A stretch of DNA of 64,000 nt, from assembly GCA_963777905.1 (NCBI GenBank), contig CAVZSM010000007.1, forward strand, positions 1 through 64,000. Direction: 5' to 3'. The first letter of the stretch is position 1. The number at the start of each line of letters is the position of its first letter. Made by a program: the position numbers and the translations under genes. Below are positions 42,792-51,696 of the stretch, in pieces. This DNA is from Trebonia sp963777905. Lineage in GTDB: Bacteria; Actinomycetota; Actinomycetes; Streptosporangiales; Streptosporangiaceae. The notes under the pieces were generated by a model that was not told the origin of the DNA, ran no database searches, and saw only the letters and a list, made by a program, of their open reading frames with translations.

Positions 42792-43654
42792 CCGTGTCTC
42801 CGATGCCGGCTGAAGACCGCGCCGGCGAGCCTGGCGCCTCCGCCGCCCCCGGCGCCCCAAGCGTCCCAGCGGCCCCGAAGGCCCCAAAAAGTCCGGAGGC
42901 GGCAGGCACCCCTGGCGTTCCTGTCGGCTCGTCGCCGACCGTACTGCGGCTGCCGAAGTACTACCAGGTAAAGCGGCAGCTGCTCGAGTTCACCTCGGCG
43001 ATGTCACCGGGCAGCCCGGTGCCGCCGGAGCGTGAGCTCGCCCGGCTGTACGGGACCTCCCGCACCACCGTGCGACAGGCGCTGTCGGAGCTGGTGATCG
43101 AGGGACGGCTGCTGCGCATGCAGGGAAAGGGCACCTTCGTCGCCAAGCCGAAGGTGGCGCAGTCCCTGGAGCTCGCCAGCTACACCGAGGGCATGCGGCA
43201 GCACGGCCTGCACCCGCTGACCAAGATCCTCGAAATCGGCTATGTCACCGCGGACGACCAGCTCGCCGGGATGCTCGGCATCCGGCCGGGGGGCCGCGTG
43301 CTGCGCATCCACCGGCTGCGGCTCGCCGACGGCGAGCCCATGTCCATCGACACCTCGCACCTGCCCGCGCGCCGGTTCCCCGGCCTGCGCAGGCAGCTGG
43401 AACGGCACGCCTCGCTGTACGAGACGCTGCGCACCGGGTACGGCATCCAGCTCGCCGAGGCCGAGGAGACGATCGAGACGGTGCTCGCCGACCCGCACGA
43501 CGCCAGGCTGCTCGGCGTTGACCCGGGCATCCCGCTGCTGCTGCTGTCCAGGCACGCGATCGACACGACCGGCCTGCCCGTGGAATGGGCGCAGTCCTGG
43601 TACCGGGGCGACCGGTACAAGTTCATCACCCGGCTGCGGCGGACATCCGGCTAG
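42788..43654 (+). CDS. GntR-family (HutC/UTRA) transcriptional regulator
   Basis: A 288-residue regulator. An Ala/Pro-rich lead of about 55 residues precedes a winged helix (KYYQVKRQLLEFTSAM..PPERELARLYGTSRTTVRQALSELVIEGRL) and a UTRA effector domain (about 110-280: YTEGMRQHGLHPLTKILEI..RIHRLRLADGEPMSIDTSHLP). HutC-type GntR proteins bind small acids or sugar phosphates. Here it is sandwiched, with overlapping codons, between bioF and bioD, so local control of biotin synthesis is likely by inference. GGGAAGGA precedes its ATG. Confidence 0.9.
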   Translation: MTVSPMPAEDRAGEPGASAAPGAPSVPAAPKAPKSPEAAGTPGVPVGSSPTVLRLPKYYQVKRQLLEFTSAMSPGSPVPPERELARLYGTSRTTVRQALSELVIEGRLLRMQGKGTFVAKPKVAQSLELASYTEGMRQHGLHPLTKILEIGYVTADDQLAGMLGIRPGGRVLRIHRLRLADGEPMSIDTSHLPARRFPGLRRQLERHASLYETLRTGYGIQLAEAEETIETVLADPHDARLLGVDPGIPLLLLSRHAIDTTGLPVEWAQSWYRGDRYKFITRLRRTSG

Positions 43655-44361
43655 TGACCCGCGTTCTCGTCGTCTCAGGAACCGGCACCGGGGTCGGCAA
43701 GACGGTGGTCACGGCGGCGATCGCCGCGCTAGCGATCGCCCGCGGCGACCGCGTGGCCGTCGTCAAGCCCGCGCAGACAGGCACCGCCGCGGGAGAGATC
43801 CCCGATACCGAGGCCGTCCGGCGGCTAACCGGCCTCGCCGACACCCACGAGCTCGCCACGTTCCCCGACCCGCTCTCTCCCGAGGCGGCCGCCCGGGTCG
43901 CCGGCCTGGCCCCGCTGGACCTGCGCGCCGCCGCGGACTGCGTGGCGAAGCTCGCCGAGTCCCGCGACCTCGTCCTCGTGGAAGGGGCCGGCGGCCTCCT
44001 GGTGCGCTACGACCCTGACGGCGGCACGATCGCCGACCTGGCGGCCGCGCTGGACGCTCCCGTCGCGGTGGTCGCCGCCGCGGGCCTCGGCACGCTCAAT
44101 CACACCGCGCTCACCCTCGAGGCGCTGGCCGCGCGGAAGCTGGCGCCCGCGGGCGTGGTGATTGGCAGCTGGCCGCGCCAGCCGGGCATCGCCGAGCTCG
44201 CCAACCTGACCGACCTGCAGGCCGTCGCCGGCGGCCCGCTCGCTGGCGTCATGCCGGAAGGCGCAGGCGGGCTGGACCGGGCCGGGTTCCTCGCCGCCGC
44301 GGCGGCCGGGCTCGCCGAGTGCCTCGGCGGCACTCGCGCCAGATCATTGACCGGACTCTAA
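43654..44361 (+). CDS. bioD: Dethiobiotin synthetase
   Basis: A 235-residue P-loop ligase: VSGTGTGVGKTVVTAAIAALAI (Walker A), VKPAQTGTAAGEIPDTEAVRRLTGL, and VEGAGGLLVRYDPDGGTIADLA. It carboxylates diaminopelargonate to dethiobiotin with ATP. The start codon overlaps the gntR stop by one base (TAGTG). bioA and bioB are not in the window; biotin-dependent proteins (the carrier and accC) lie 4.5 kb downstream. Confidence 0.92.
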   Translation: MTRVLVVSGTGTGVGKTVVTAAIAALAIARGDRVAVVKPAQTGTAAGEIPDTEAVRRLTGLADTHELATFPDPLSPEAAARVAGLAPLDLRAAADCVAKLAESRDLVLVEGAGGLLVRYDPDGGTIADLAAALDAPVAVVAAAGLGTLNHTALTLEALAARKLAPAGVVIGSWPRQPGIAELANLTDLQAVAGGPLAGVMPEGAGGLDRAGFLAAAAAGLAECLGGTRARSLTGL

Positions 44362-44416
44362 TCAGCGATTAGGCGCAATCGCACTGCGCAAGGCATTGCG
44401 TAATTCGCTACAAGGG

Positions 44417-44431
44417 TTCAACATAGTTGAA
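44417..44431. promoter_or_regulatory. Perfect dyad TTCAAC-ATA-GTTGAA
   Basis: A 6-bp perfect inverted repeat with a 3-base centre, just upstream of the CRP-type site and the transporter operon; a candidate operator for an unidentified regulator. Confidence 0.4.
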
Positions 44432-44435
44432 ATTG

Positions 44436-44451
44436 CGTGACCTCTGTCACA
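44436..44451. promoter_or_regulatory. CRP-type site CGTGA-N6-TCACA (site 3)
   Basis: CGTGACCTCTGTCACA lies 32 bases before the DUF3311 start; the core GTGAC-CTCT-GTCAC is a perfect dyad. Its place before a monocarboxylate transporter suits carbon-status control. Confidence 0.55.
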
Positions 44452-44482
44452 TCCAGCCGGTCGAGGACGCCGAGAGGACCCG

Positions 44483-44827
44483 ATGACTGAGCCCACAGCA
44501 ACCCCCAGCGCCCCAGGAGACCCGCAGCACGCCGCGGCGACGCGGCGGGTGAACCCGGTGGCCGCCCACCCAATCACGTCGATCGCCATCTTCGTGCTCG
44601 TCACCGCCGCCATCCTGGGCACGCTGATTGTCCCGATCTACGCCCGCATCACGCCGAAGCTCGGCGATTTCCCCTTCTTCTACTGGTACCTGCTGATCTA
44701 CATGCCGGCCACGGCGCTGGTCCTGTGGATCGCGATGCTGCTGCAGCACAGGCTGAAGCCGCCGCGGCCAGACGGCACGGACACCGCGGGCACCGCCGGT
44801 GACCCGGTACCTGGAGGCGTGCGATGA
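44483..44827 (+). CDS. DUF3311 small membrane subunit
   Basis: A 114-residue protein with two hydrophobic helices (ITSIAIFVLVTAAILGTLIVPIY and FPFFYWYLLIYMPATALVLWIAMLL), joined by a short loop, as in DUF3311 proteins that accompany sodium:solute symporters. GAGAGGA precedes the ATG. The stop overlaps the symporter start (ATGA), so the two are produced together and may form one transport unit. Confidence 0.88.
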   Translation: MTEPTATPSAPGDPQHAAATRRVNPVAAHPITSIAIFVLVTAAILGTLIVPIYARITPKLGDFPFFYWYLLIYMPATALVLWIAMLLQHRLKPPRPDGTDTAGTAGDPVPGGVR

Positions 44828-46470
44828 GCAACGTCAACACCGTCGTTTTCACGATCGTCGTCATCCTGTTCGTCTTCGTCACCTTCATCGGCTTCGCCGC
44901 CTCCCGCTGGCGCAGGGCCGAGGACATGCTGCACCTCAACGAGTGGGGGCTGGGCGGCCGGAGCTACGGCACATTCATCGGCTGGTTCCTGCTCGGCGGC
45001 GACCTGTACACGGCGTACACGTTCATCGCCGTGCCCGCGCTGGTGTTCGCCTCCGGCTCGATCGGCTTCTTCGCGGTCTCCTACACGATCATGGTGTTCC
45101 CGATCGCGTTCATCTTCCTGCCCCGGCTGTGGTCGGTCTGCCGGGTGCACAACTACATCACGCCCGCCGACTTCATCAGGGGCAGGTACGGCTCCCGCGG
45201 CCTGTCGCTGGCGGCGGCCTTCACCGGGATCCTGTCGCTGCTGCCGTACATCGCGCTCCAGCTCGTCGGCATCCAGGCGGTGCTGACCGTGATGGGCGTA
45301 GGGACCTCCTCAAACAACAAGTACGTCGAGGACATCCCGCTGTTCGTCGCCTTCGTCGTGCTGGCGATCTACACGTACGTGTCGGGACTGCGCGCGCCGG
45401 CGGCGATCTCCTTCGTCAAGGACACGCTGATCTACGTGTTCGTCATCGTCGCGGTCTTCTACATCCCGACCAGGCTGGGCGGCTGGAGCCACATCTTCGG
45501 CACCGCGCAGACGCACTTCGCGGCGATCAACCCCGAGACCAAGAAGCCGAACGGCACGTTCATCCCCACCTCGAAGTCCATCGGCAGCACTCAGTTCGAC
45601 TTCGCCACGCTGGCGCTCGGCTCTGCCCTCGCGCTGTTCATCTACCCGCACACGATCACCGGCGCACTCGCCACCAAGCGGCGCAATGTGGTCAAGCGGA
45701 ACATGGCGCTGCTGCCGGCCTACTCGGTCCTGCTCGCCTGCATCGCGCTGTTCGGCTACATGGCGCTCACCGACAAGACCACCGCCGCGGAGGTCAAGAA
45801 GGCAGGCAACACGCAGCTCGCGGTGCCGTACCTGCTCCAGCACATGTTCCCGAGCTGGCTCACCGGGATCTCGTTCGCCGCGATCATCATCGGCGCCCTG
45901 GTGCCCGCGGCAATCATGGCGATCGCCGCGGCGAACCTGTTCACCAGGAACATCTTCAAGGAGTTCTTCAAGCCGGACGCCTCGCCCCGGCTGGAGACGC
46001 GGGTGTCCCAGTGGGCATCCCTCGTGGTCAAGTTCGGCGCGCTGGCGTTCGCCGTCTGGCTGCCGCACACCTTCGCCATCAACCTCCAGCTGCTCGGCGG
46101 CGTCTGGATCCTGCAGCTCCTCCCGATGCTGGTGGGCGGCCTGTTCACCCGCTGGTTCCACCGCTGGGCGCTGCTTATCGGCTGGGCGGCCGGCATGATC
46201 TACGGCACGATCGCCGCGTACAACGTGTCCAGCCCGACCTCCTCGCACTGGGCGTCGTCGACAGACATCGTGTTCGGGCACAGCGTCTACATCGGGTTCA
46301 CCGCGGTAGTCATCAACATCGTCCTGTCGGTGGTGCTGACGCTGATCATGAAGGCCGTCAGGGTCCCCGCGGGCGCCGACGAGACGCTGCCGCACCAGTA
46401 CACCGCCGACCCCGTGGATGCCCCGGCGCCCGAGCCCGCGGGCGTTGGCCTGACCACCGCGTCCGACTGA
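44824..46470 (+). CDS. mctP: Sodium:solute symporter, MctP-type monocarboxylate transporter
   Basis: A 548-residue SSS-family carrier with about 13 helices. Motifs: EWGLGGRSYGTFIGWFLLGGDLYTAYTFIAVPALVF (substrate and Na+ region), HNYITPADFIRGRYGSRGL, and IIIGALVPAAIMAIAAANLFTRNIFKEF. The paired DUF3311 gene and this signature match MctP-like uptake of lactate, pyruvate, propionate or short-chain acids. A CRP-type site precedes the operon, consistent with carbon-responsive control. Confidence 0.88.
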   Translation: MSNVNTVVFTIVVILFVFVTFIGFAASRWRRAEDMLHLNEWGLGGRSYGTFIGWFLLGGDLYTAYTFIAVPALVFASGSIGFFAVSYTIMVFPIAFIFLPRLWSVCRVHNYITPADFIRGRYGSRGLSLAAAFTGILSLLPYIALQLVGIQAVLTVMGVGTSSNNKYVEDIPLFVAFVVLAIYTYVSGLRAPAAISFVKDTLIYVFVIVAVFYIPTRLGGWSHIFGTAQTHFAAINPETKKPNGTFIPTSKSIGSTQFDFATLALGSALALFIYPHTITGALATKRRNVVKRNMALLPAYSVLLACIALFGYMALTDKTTAAEVKKAGNTQLAVPYLLQHMFPSWLTGISFAAIIIGALVPAAIMAIAAANLFTRNIFKEFFKPDASPRLETRVSQWASLVVKFGALAFAVWLPHTFAINLQLLGGVWILQLLPMLVGGLFTRWFHRWALLIGWAAGMIYGTIAAYNVSSPTSSHWASSTDIVFGHSVYIGFTAVVINIVLSVVLTLIMKAVRVPAGADETLPHQYTADPVDAPAPEPAGVGLTTASD

Positions 46471-46496
46471 CCAGGCAGCCAGGCGTTAGCCGGTGA

Positions 46497-46502
46497 TAAC
46501 GT
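46497..46502 (+). promoter_or_regulatory. -10 hexamer TAACGT for leaderless mRNA
   Basis: TAACGT lies seven bases before GTG 46510. Confidence 0.45.
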
Positions 46503-46509
46503 CAGCCGG

Positions 46510-48145
46510 GTGACGCTGATATCAGGACATGGCGGCACGCAGGCCGTCGCGGTCGCGCGACGGTACGGCGTGACCGCCATGTTCACTCTCTGCGGCGGCC
46601 ATGTCTTCCCGCTGTACGACGCCGCCGTCAAGGCGGACCCGCCGCTGCGGCTGGTGGACGTGCGGCACGAGCAGACCGCGGTCTTCGCCGCCGAGGCCAC
46701 CGCCCGGCTGACCCGCGCGCCGGGGCTCGCCGTGGTTACGGCCGGGCCCGGGGTGACCAACTGTGTCAGCGCGGTCACCACCGCCTGGTTCAACGGCGCG
46801 CCGCTGGTCCTGCTCGGCGGCCGCGCCTCCGACCGCCTGTGGGGCAAGGGCGCGCTGCAGGAAATCGACCACGTTCCGCTACTCGCGCCGGTCACCAAGC
46901 GCGCATGGACCGAGCACGACACGCCTGCCGTGGCGGCGTCGGTAGACGAGGCGTTCCGGCTGGCGCTGACGCCGCACCGCGGGCCTGTGTTCTGCGACTT
47001 CCCCGTGGAGACGATCTACGACCAGGCCGAGGTGGAGCTCCCCGACGGCCGGATGCCTGAGCCGGTCGGCCCGGACGCTGATGACGTGGCCCGCATCGCG
47101 GCGCTGCTCGGCTCAGCGCGCAGACCGGTGCTCGTGCTCGGCTCTGATGTGTGGCTCGGCGGCGCGGAAGAGGCCGCCCGCGTTGCCGCGGAAACGCTGC
47201 GGCTGCCGGTCATCGCCAACGGCCAGGCGCGCGGCGTGCTGCCGCGCGGCCACGAGCTGCTGGTGACCCGGGCGCGGTCCGCGGCGTTCGCCGAGGCGGA
47301 CCTGGTGATCGTGGCCGGCGTGCCGCTGGACTTCAGGCTCCGCTACGGGTCGTTCGGGCCCAAGGAGGCGCCCGCGCGCGTCGTGCACGTGGCCGACGCG
47401 CCGGAGGGGATCGCGTCGCATTGCGCGCTGGCGGCGTCGGCCGCCGGAGACCTGGCCGCGTTCTTCACGCTGCTCGCCGAGGCCGCGCGGCCTGGCGGCG
47501 ATCCTGACTGGCTGGGCAGGCTGCGGGCCGCTGGGCGGGCGTCGGTCGCCGCGGACGCTGACCTGCTCGCCAGCGACGCCACGCCGGTGCATCCGATGCG
47601 GGTGTACGGCGAGCTGCTGAAGGCGCTCGACGATGACGCGGTGGTCATCGGCGACGGCGGGGACTTCGTTCTCGTTCGCCGGCCGCCTCGTGGAGCCGGC
47701 CAGGCCGGGCCGCTGGCTAGACCCCGGTCCGTTCGGCTGCCTCGGCACCGGGCTCGGCTACGCGATCGGCGCGCGGCTCGCGCACCCGTCGTCCCAGATC
47801 GTGCTGCTGCTCGGCGACGGCGCGGCAGGCCTGTCGCTGATGGACGCCGACACCCTGGCGCGGCACAACCTGCCCGTGGTGATCATCGTCGGCAACAACG
47901 GCGCGTGGGGCCTGGAGAAGGGCCCGATGCGCGCGGTCTACGGCTACGACGTGGCCGCCGACCTGCGGCCTGGCACCCGCTACGACGAGGTGGTCCGCGG
48001 CCTGGGCGGCGCCGGGGAGCTGATCACCTCCCCGGCGGAGATCGCCCCGGCCCTGCGCCGCGCCTTCGCCTCTGGCGTCCCGTACCTGCTGAACGTCATC
48101 ACCGACGTGGACGCCGAATACCCGCGCACCACGACGGGTGTCTAA
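46510..48145 (+). pseudogene. Acetolactate-synthase-like ThDP enzyme, single-base frameshift
   Basis: Read through one frameshift, a protein of about 545 residues. First frame (46510 to about 47670): GVTAMFTLCGGHVFPLYDAAV, RHEQTAVFAAEATARLTRAPGLAVVTAGPGVTN with the catalytic Glu, and DDDAVVIGDGGDFV. One extra base near 47669-47671 moves the frame, after which SFAGRLVEP, DPGPFGCLGTGLGYAIGARLAHP and the ThDP motif LLLGDGAAGLSLMD..IIVGNNGAWG continue to 48145. The family includes acetolactate synthases and oxalyl- or benzoyl-type decarboxylases. Everything but the indel looks functional. A leaderless GTG start is predicted. Confidence 0.82.
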
Positions 48146-48191
48146 CGCGGTCGACTCGGGCAGACCACCTCGCCCGGTGCCCCGGGGCGGG

Positions 48192-48629
48192 CTAGCGGTT
48201 GGCGTGCGGGATGATCACGACCGGGCAGTGCGCGTGGTGCGCCACCTGGTCGCTCACCGATCCCAGGTGCAGCCTGGCGAAGCCGCCGCCGCCGCGCGCG
48301 CCGAGGACGATCATGTCGGCGTCCTCGGAGGCGCGGAGCAGCACGTCGGCCGGAATGCCGTTGACCGCCTCGACCGTGACCCCGTCGGGGCGCGCGGCGC
48401 CGATCCCTGCCAGCACCTTGTCGGTCAGCTCCTGGGCGGACGCCTTGGTGCGCACCACGATTTCATTGTCCTCCGGGTAGGGCGTCCCGCGGCCCGACCA
48501 GCCGACCGGCACGGTGTGCACGGCCAGCACCCTCAGCGGCGCGTGCCGGATCGCCGCTTCCTTCGCCGCCCATTCCAGGGCGCGTTCCGAATAGTGGGAA
48601 CCGTCAAGACCGACGAGAATTCCGGGCAT
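48192..48629 (-). CDS. Universal stress protein (UspA family)
   Basis: A 145-residue single-Usp-domain protein: ILVGLDGSHYSERALEWAAKEAAIR at the start and VLGARGGGGFARLHLGSVSDQVAHHAHCPVVIIP, the ATP-binding G-2x-G-9x-G-S type loop, near the end. Such proteins bind ATP and support stress survival. GGGGAG precedes the ATG. It stands alone between the frameshifted ThDP gene and the biotin-carrier gene. Confidence 0.92.
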   Translation of the reverse strand: MPGILVGLDGSHYSERALEWAAKEAAIRHAPLRVLAVHTVPVGWSGRGTPYPEDNEIVVRTKASAQELTDKVLAGIGAARPDGVTVEAVNGIPADVLLRASEDADMIVLGARGGGGFARLHLGSVSDQVAHHAHCPVVIIPHANR

Positions 48630-48694
48630 CGCGTTTCATCTCCCCAATAGGACATGGCCGACATTGTGACGTTAGCGCTAGCGGCGGCAATGCG

Positions 48695-48726
48695 AAAGAC
48701 CCGCTCTGGGCGGCCGCGTCTTTTTT
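48695..48726 (+). terminator. Hairpin with T-run
   Basis: AAAGAC (48695-48700) pairs with GTCTTT (48718-48723), with further C/G pairing inside, and is followed by a run of six T, the clearest rho-independent signal in the window. On the plus strand no gene ends nearby; on the minus strand the same stem lies 45 bases past the carrier-gene stop. Confidence 0.55.
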
Positions 48727-48771
48727 GGTCTGCGCCCGCACCAATGTCCGTATTTTGATTGCCGAGATCGG

Positions 48772-48984
48772 CTAGCCGATCTCGGCGATCAGCTCGTCCT
48801 CCTGGACAACGTCGCCCTCGGCGACGTGGAGCTTGGTGACGATGCCGGGGCTCTCGGCCAGGACGGGGATCTCCATCTTCATCGACTCGAGGATTACCAG
48901 CGTGTCGCCCTCGTCGACCTGGTCGCCCTCGGAGACGAGCACCTTCCACACGTTCGCGACCATCTCCGCGCGGATTTCCGCCAC
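48772..48984 (-). CDS. Biotin/lipoyl carrier protein
   Basis: A 70-residue biotinyl domain: VLVSEGDQVDEGDTLVILESMKMEIPVLAESPGIV, where Lys36 in ESMKMEI is the biotinylation site. It carries carboxyl-biotin for acyl-CoA carboxylases and resembles the small stand-alone mycobacterial biotin protein. AAAGGAG precedes GTG 48984. The biotin carboxylase gene sits 49 bases upstream on the same strand, so the pair likely works as one unit. Confidence 0.92.
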   Translation of the reverse strand: MAEIRAEMVANVWKVLVSEGDQVDEGDTLVILESMKMEIPVLAESPGIVTKLHVAEGDVVQEDELIAEIG

Positions 48985-49033
48985 AGCACGCTCCTTTACC
49001 GCTCTCTGGTGAGAGGAGCGTACTAGAACCGGG

Positions 49034-50380
49034 TCACGACTGGCGCATGCGGCTCACCAGACCGGTGTCGTAGTCGCCGCTGACGAACTCGGGGTTGTCC
49101 AGGAGCTCGGCGTGGAAGGGCAGGTTGGTCTTCAGGCCGGCCACGCGGAAGTCCGCCACGGCGGAGCGGGCCAGGGACAGCGCCTCCGCCCTGGTGGCCC
49201 CGTGCACGCACAGCTTGGCCAGCAGCGGGTCGTAGAACAGCGTGACCGTGGTGCCGGCCGCGTATCCGCTGTCCACCCGGATGCCAGGCCCAGAGGGCTC
49301 CGACCATTCCGTGATGGGCCCGGGGCTGGGCAGGAACCGCTTCGGGTCCTCCGCGTAGACGCGCAGCTCAAGCGCGTGCCCGGACGAATCGACCGGCACG
49401 GACGCGTCGAACGTCACCGGCTCGCCCGCGGCGATCAGGAACTGCTGCTCCACCAGGTCTATCCCGGTGACCAGCTCGGTGACCGGGTGCTCGACCTGCA
49501 GCCTGGTGTTCATCTCCAGGAACATGAAGTCACCGGTCTCGGTGTCCACCAGGCACTCGACCGTGCCCGCGCCGCGGTACCCGACCGCCTCGCCGGCCAG
49601 CACCGCCGCCGACAGCATCCGGGAGCGCAGCGACGCGGAGACGCCAGGGGACGGCGTCTCCTCGGCCACCTTCTGATGGCGGCGCTGCACGGAGCAGTCA
49701 CGCTCGCCGAGCGCGATCACCCGGCCGTCCGCCAGGCCCAGGATCTGCACCTCCACGTGCCTGGCGTGCGGCACATAGCGCTCGAGCAGAATCTCCGGCG
49801 AGCCGAAGAACCGCTCGGCCCGCGACCGCGCGGTGTCGAACGCCGAACGCAGCGCGTCGTCGTCGAACGCCGCGCTCATCCCGATGCCGCCGCCGCCGGC
49901 GGCGGCCTTCACCATGACCGGGTACCCGATCCGCGACGCCTCCTCGACCGCGGCCTCCGCGTCGGCGACCGGAGCGGCCGACCCCGGCGCCACCGGCACC
50001 CCGGCCGCTGCCATCAGGTTCCGCGCGCGGATCTTGTCCCCCATCTGCTCGATCGCCGACGGGTCCGGCCCGATCCAGGTCAGGCCCGCGTTGATCACGG
50101 CCTGCGCGAACCCGGCGCTCTCGGCGAGGAACCCGTAGCCGGGGTGGACCGCCGCGGCGCCCGCCTTCCGTGCCACGTCGATCAGCAGCACGCTGTCCAG
50201 GTAGCTCTGCGCGGGCGCCGACTCGCCGATATAGACGGCCTCGTCGGCCTCGTGCACGTACGGCAGCGACTGGTCCGCGTCGGAGTAGACAGCGATGGCC
50301 TTGATGCCCATCCGGCGGGCGGTGCGGATGACCCGGCGGGCGATCTCACCGCGGTTCGCGATCAGCACAGAAGAAAACAC
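49034..50380 (-). CDS. accC: Acetyl/propionyl-CoA carboxylase, biotin carboxylase subunit
   Basis: A 448-residue ATP-grasp carboxylase: VLIANRGEIARRVIRTARRMG start, HPGYGFLAESAGFAQAV, MVKAAAGGGGIGMS (ATP loop), EKYVPHARHVEVQILGL-like RYVPHARHVEVQILGLADG, FLEMNTRLQVEHPVTE with the catalytic RLQVEHPV, and a C-terminal capping domain. It carboxylates the biotin on the carrier protein encoded downstream. The length equals bacterial AccC. GTG 50380 has TAGGCT exactly seven bases upstream and no Shine-Dalgarno, so a leaderless mRNA is predicted. Confidence 0.94.
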   Translation of the reverse strand: MFSSVLIANRGEIARRVIRTARRMGIKAIAVYSDADQSLPYVHEADEAVYIGESAPAQSYLDSVLLIDVARKAGAAAVHPGYGFLAESAGFAQAVINAGLTWIGPDPSAIEQMGDKIRARNLMAAAGVPVAPGSAAPVADAEAAVEEASRIGYPVMVKAAAGGGGIGMSAAFDDDALRSAFDTARSRAERFFGSPEILLERYVPHARHVEVQILGLADGRVIALGERDCSVQRRHQKVAEETPSPGVSASLRSRMLSAAVLAGEAVGYRGAGTVECLVDTETGDFMFLEMNTRLQVEHPVTELVTGIDLVEQQFLIAAGEPVTFDASVPVDSSGHALELRVYAEDPKRFLPSPGPITEWSEPSGPGIRVDSGYAAGTTVTLFYDPLLAKLCVHGATRAEALSLARSAVADFRVAGLKTNLPFHAELLDNPEFVSGDYDTGLVSRMRQS

Positions 50381-50387
50381 GCGCAGC

Positions 50388-50393
50388 AGCCTA
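50388..50393 (-). promoter_or_regulatory. -10 hexamer TAGGCT for leaderless accC mRNA
   Basis: Minus-strand TAGGCT is separated by seven bases from GTG 50380. Confidence 0.45.
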
Positions 50394-50404
50394 CGGGACC
50401 GAGG

Positions 50405-51691
50405 TCACAGGCCGAGCACCGACCGCCTGCTCACCAGCCTGCTCAGCGCCTCGACCACCCGCGGGTCGTACTCGGACGCCGTGTCCAGCCGCAGCCGCTG
50501 CACCGCGGCCGCCGCCCTGCTGGGCTCCACCGAGCTGCCCACCAGGTCGTCGAAGGCGTTGGCCGCGCGGATGATGCGGCTGCTGAGCGGCGGCTCCTGG
50601 CCGCGCCCCGCGGGCCTGCAGGGGTCGCTCTGCCGGCGGACGATGTCCGCGACCGCATCCAGCACCCCGGCCTGCTCGATGACCTCGGCGCCGTATTCGG
50701 CGATCCGGCGCTGCTCCTCCCGCACCACGAGCACCGTGGCGCCGCCGGGTATCGGGTCGCGCAGCGACAGCTGCCCGATGTCGTGCATCAGCGCCGCGTA
50801 CTCCAGCTCGAGCAGCTGCGGCTCTGGCATGCCGAGCTCGCGCCCGATCGCGACCGACAGCCGGCTCACCCGCGCCGAGTGCCCGGCCTCCACGTACCCG
50901 CCGATCTCGGTGACCCGGGCCAGCGCGCGAACCGTCTGCAGGTAGGTCGCCCTGATCCCCGCGTACCGGCGCAGCGCCACCTGGGTGACGAGCAGCGGGG
51001 CGGTGAACACGGCCACAGCCCAGAGCCCCATGATCTCGGCGGCGAACGCGATGAGTATCGCCGACGCGCCCACCGCCGCGCCGAGCGGCAGCTGCACGCG
51101 CAGCTCGTCGAGCAGCGTCACGCCGAACCTGGCCCGCAGCGCGTCCGTCCTGATGAGCGCCGCGATCACCGCTTCCACGAGCCAGGCCACGATCACCAGG
51201 GAGACCATGACGGGCAGTTCCGACCACCACCGGCTGCCGATCAGCGAGGCGTTCGCCAGCGGCCGGAAGATGGCCGCGACGCACGCCACCGCGAGCAGCC
51301 GGGCCGCCATGGCGGGCAGCCGGGCCGGCCGGCCCACCGCCAGGTGGGGCAGCGCCCCGATGATCATCCCGAGCGCTGTCACCGCGATGACCTGCTGCGC
51401 ACTCTGCCGCGCCGGGTCGTTTCCGATCCTGAGCAGCAGCGCGTACGCCAGGGCGCCTGCCATGGCGATGGGGGCCGTTTCCCTGTCGCCTGGCATGGTG
51501 AGCCGCAGCAGCTCGCCGAACGCGATCAGCGCGCCGAACGCGACCGCCGCGCGGACGTCCTTGACGCCGGCCACCGCCGTCTGCGCGACCGCCGCGATCA
51601 GCAGCAGCCCGGCGAAGACAACGAGCAGCGACTGGCCGGAGTCGAGAACCTGGCGGGGGAAACCGCGTGGCTCGTACCGTCGCGCGGCCAC
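50405..51691 (-). CDS. HD-domain membrane protein (degenerate HD-GYP partner)
   Basis: A 428-residue protein with about seven hydrophobic helices in the first 230 residues, then an HD phosphohydrolase domain with YVEAGHSARVSRLSVAIGRELGM and ALMHDIGQLSLRDP. After this the HHE and GYP signatures of c-di-GMP phosphodiesterases are missing (the corresponding part reads VRRQSDPCRPAGRGQEPPLSSRIIRAANAFDDLV), so it may lack that activity or act as a partner. Its start lies five bases after the stop of the HD-GYP gene. Confidence 0.87.
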   Translation of the reverse strand: MAARRYEPRGFPRQVLDSGQSLLVVFAGLLLIAAVAQTAVAGVKDVRAAVAFGALIAFGELLRLTMPGDRETAPIAMAGALAYALLLRIGNDPARQSAQQVIAVTALGMIIGALPHLAVGRPARLPAMAARLLAVACVAAIFRPLANASLIGSRWWSELPVMVSLVIVAWLVEAVIAALIRTDALRARFGVTLLDELRVQLPLGAAVGASAILIAFAAEIMGLWAVAVFTAPLLVTQVALRRYAGIRATYLQTVRALARVTEIGGYVEAGHSARVSRLSVAIGRELGMPEPQLLELEYAALMHDIGQLSLRDPIPGGATVLVVREEQRRIAEYGAEVIEQAGVLDAVADIVRRQSDPCRPAGRGQEPPLSSRIIRAANAFDDLVGSSVEPSRAAAAVQRLRLDTASEYDPRVVEALSRLVSRRSVLGL

Positions 51692-51696
51692 GGACG

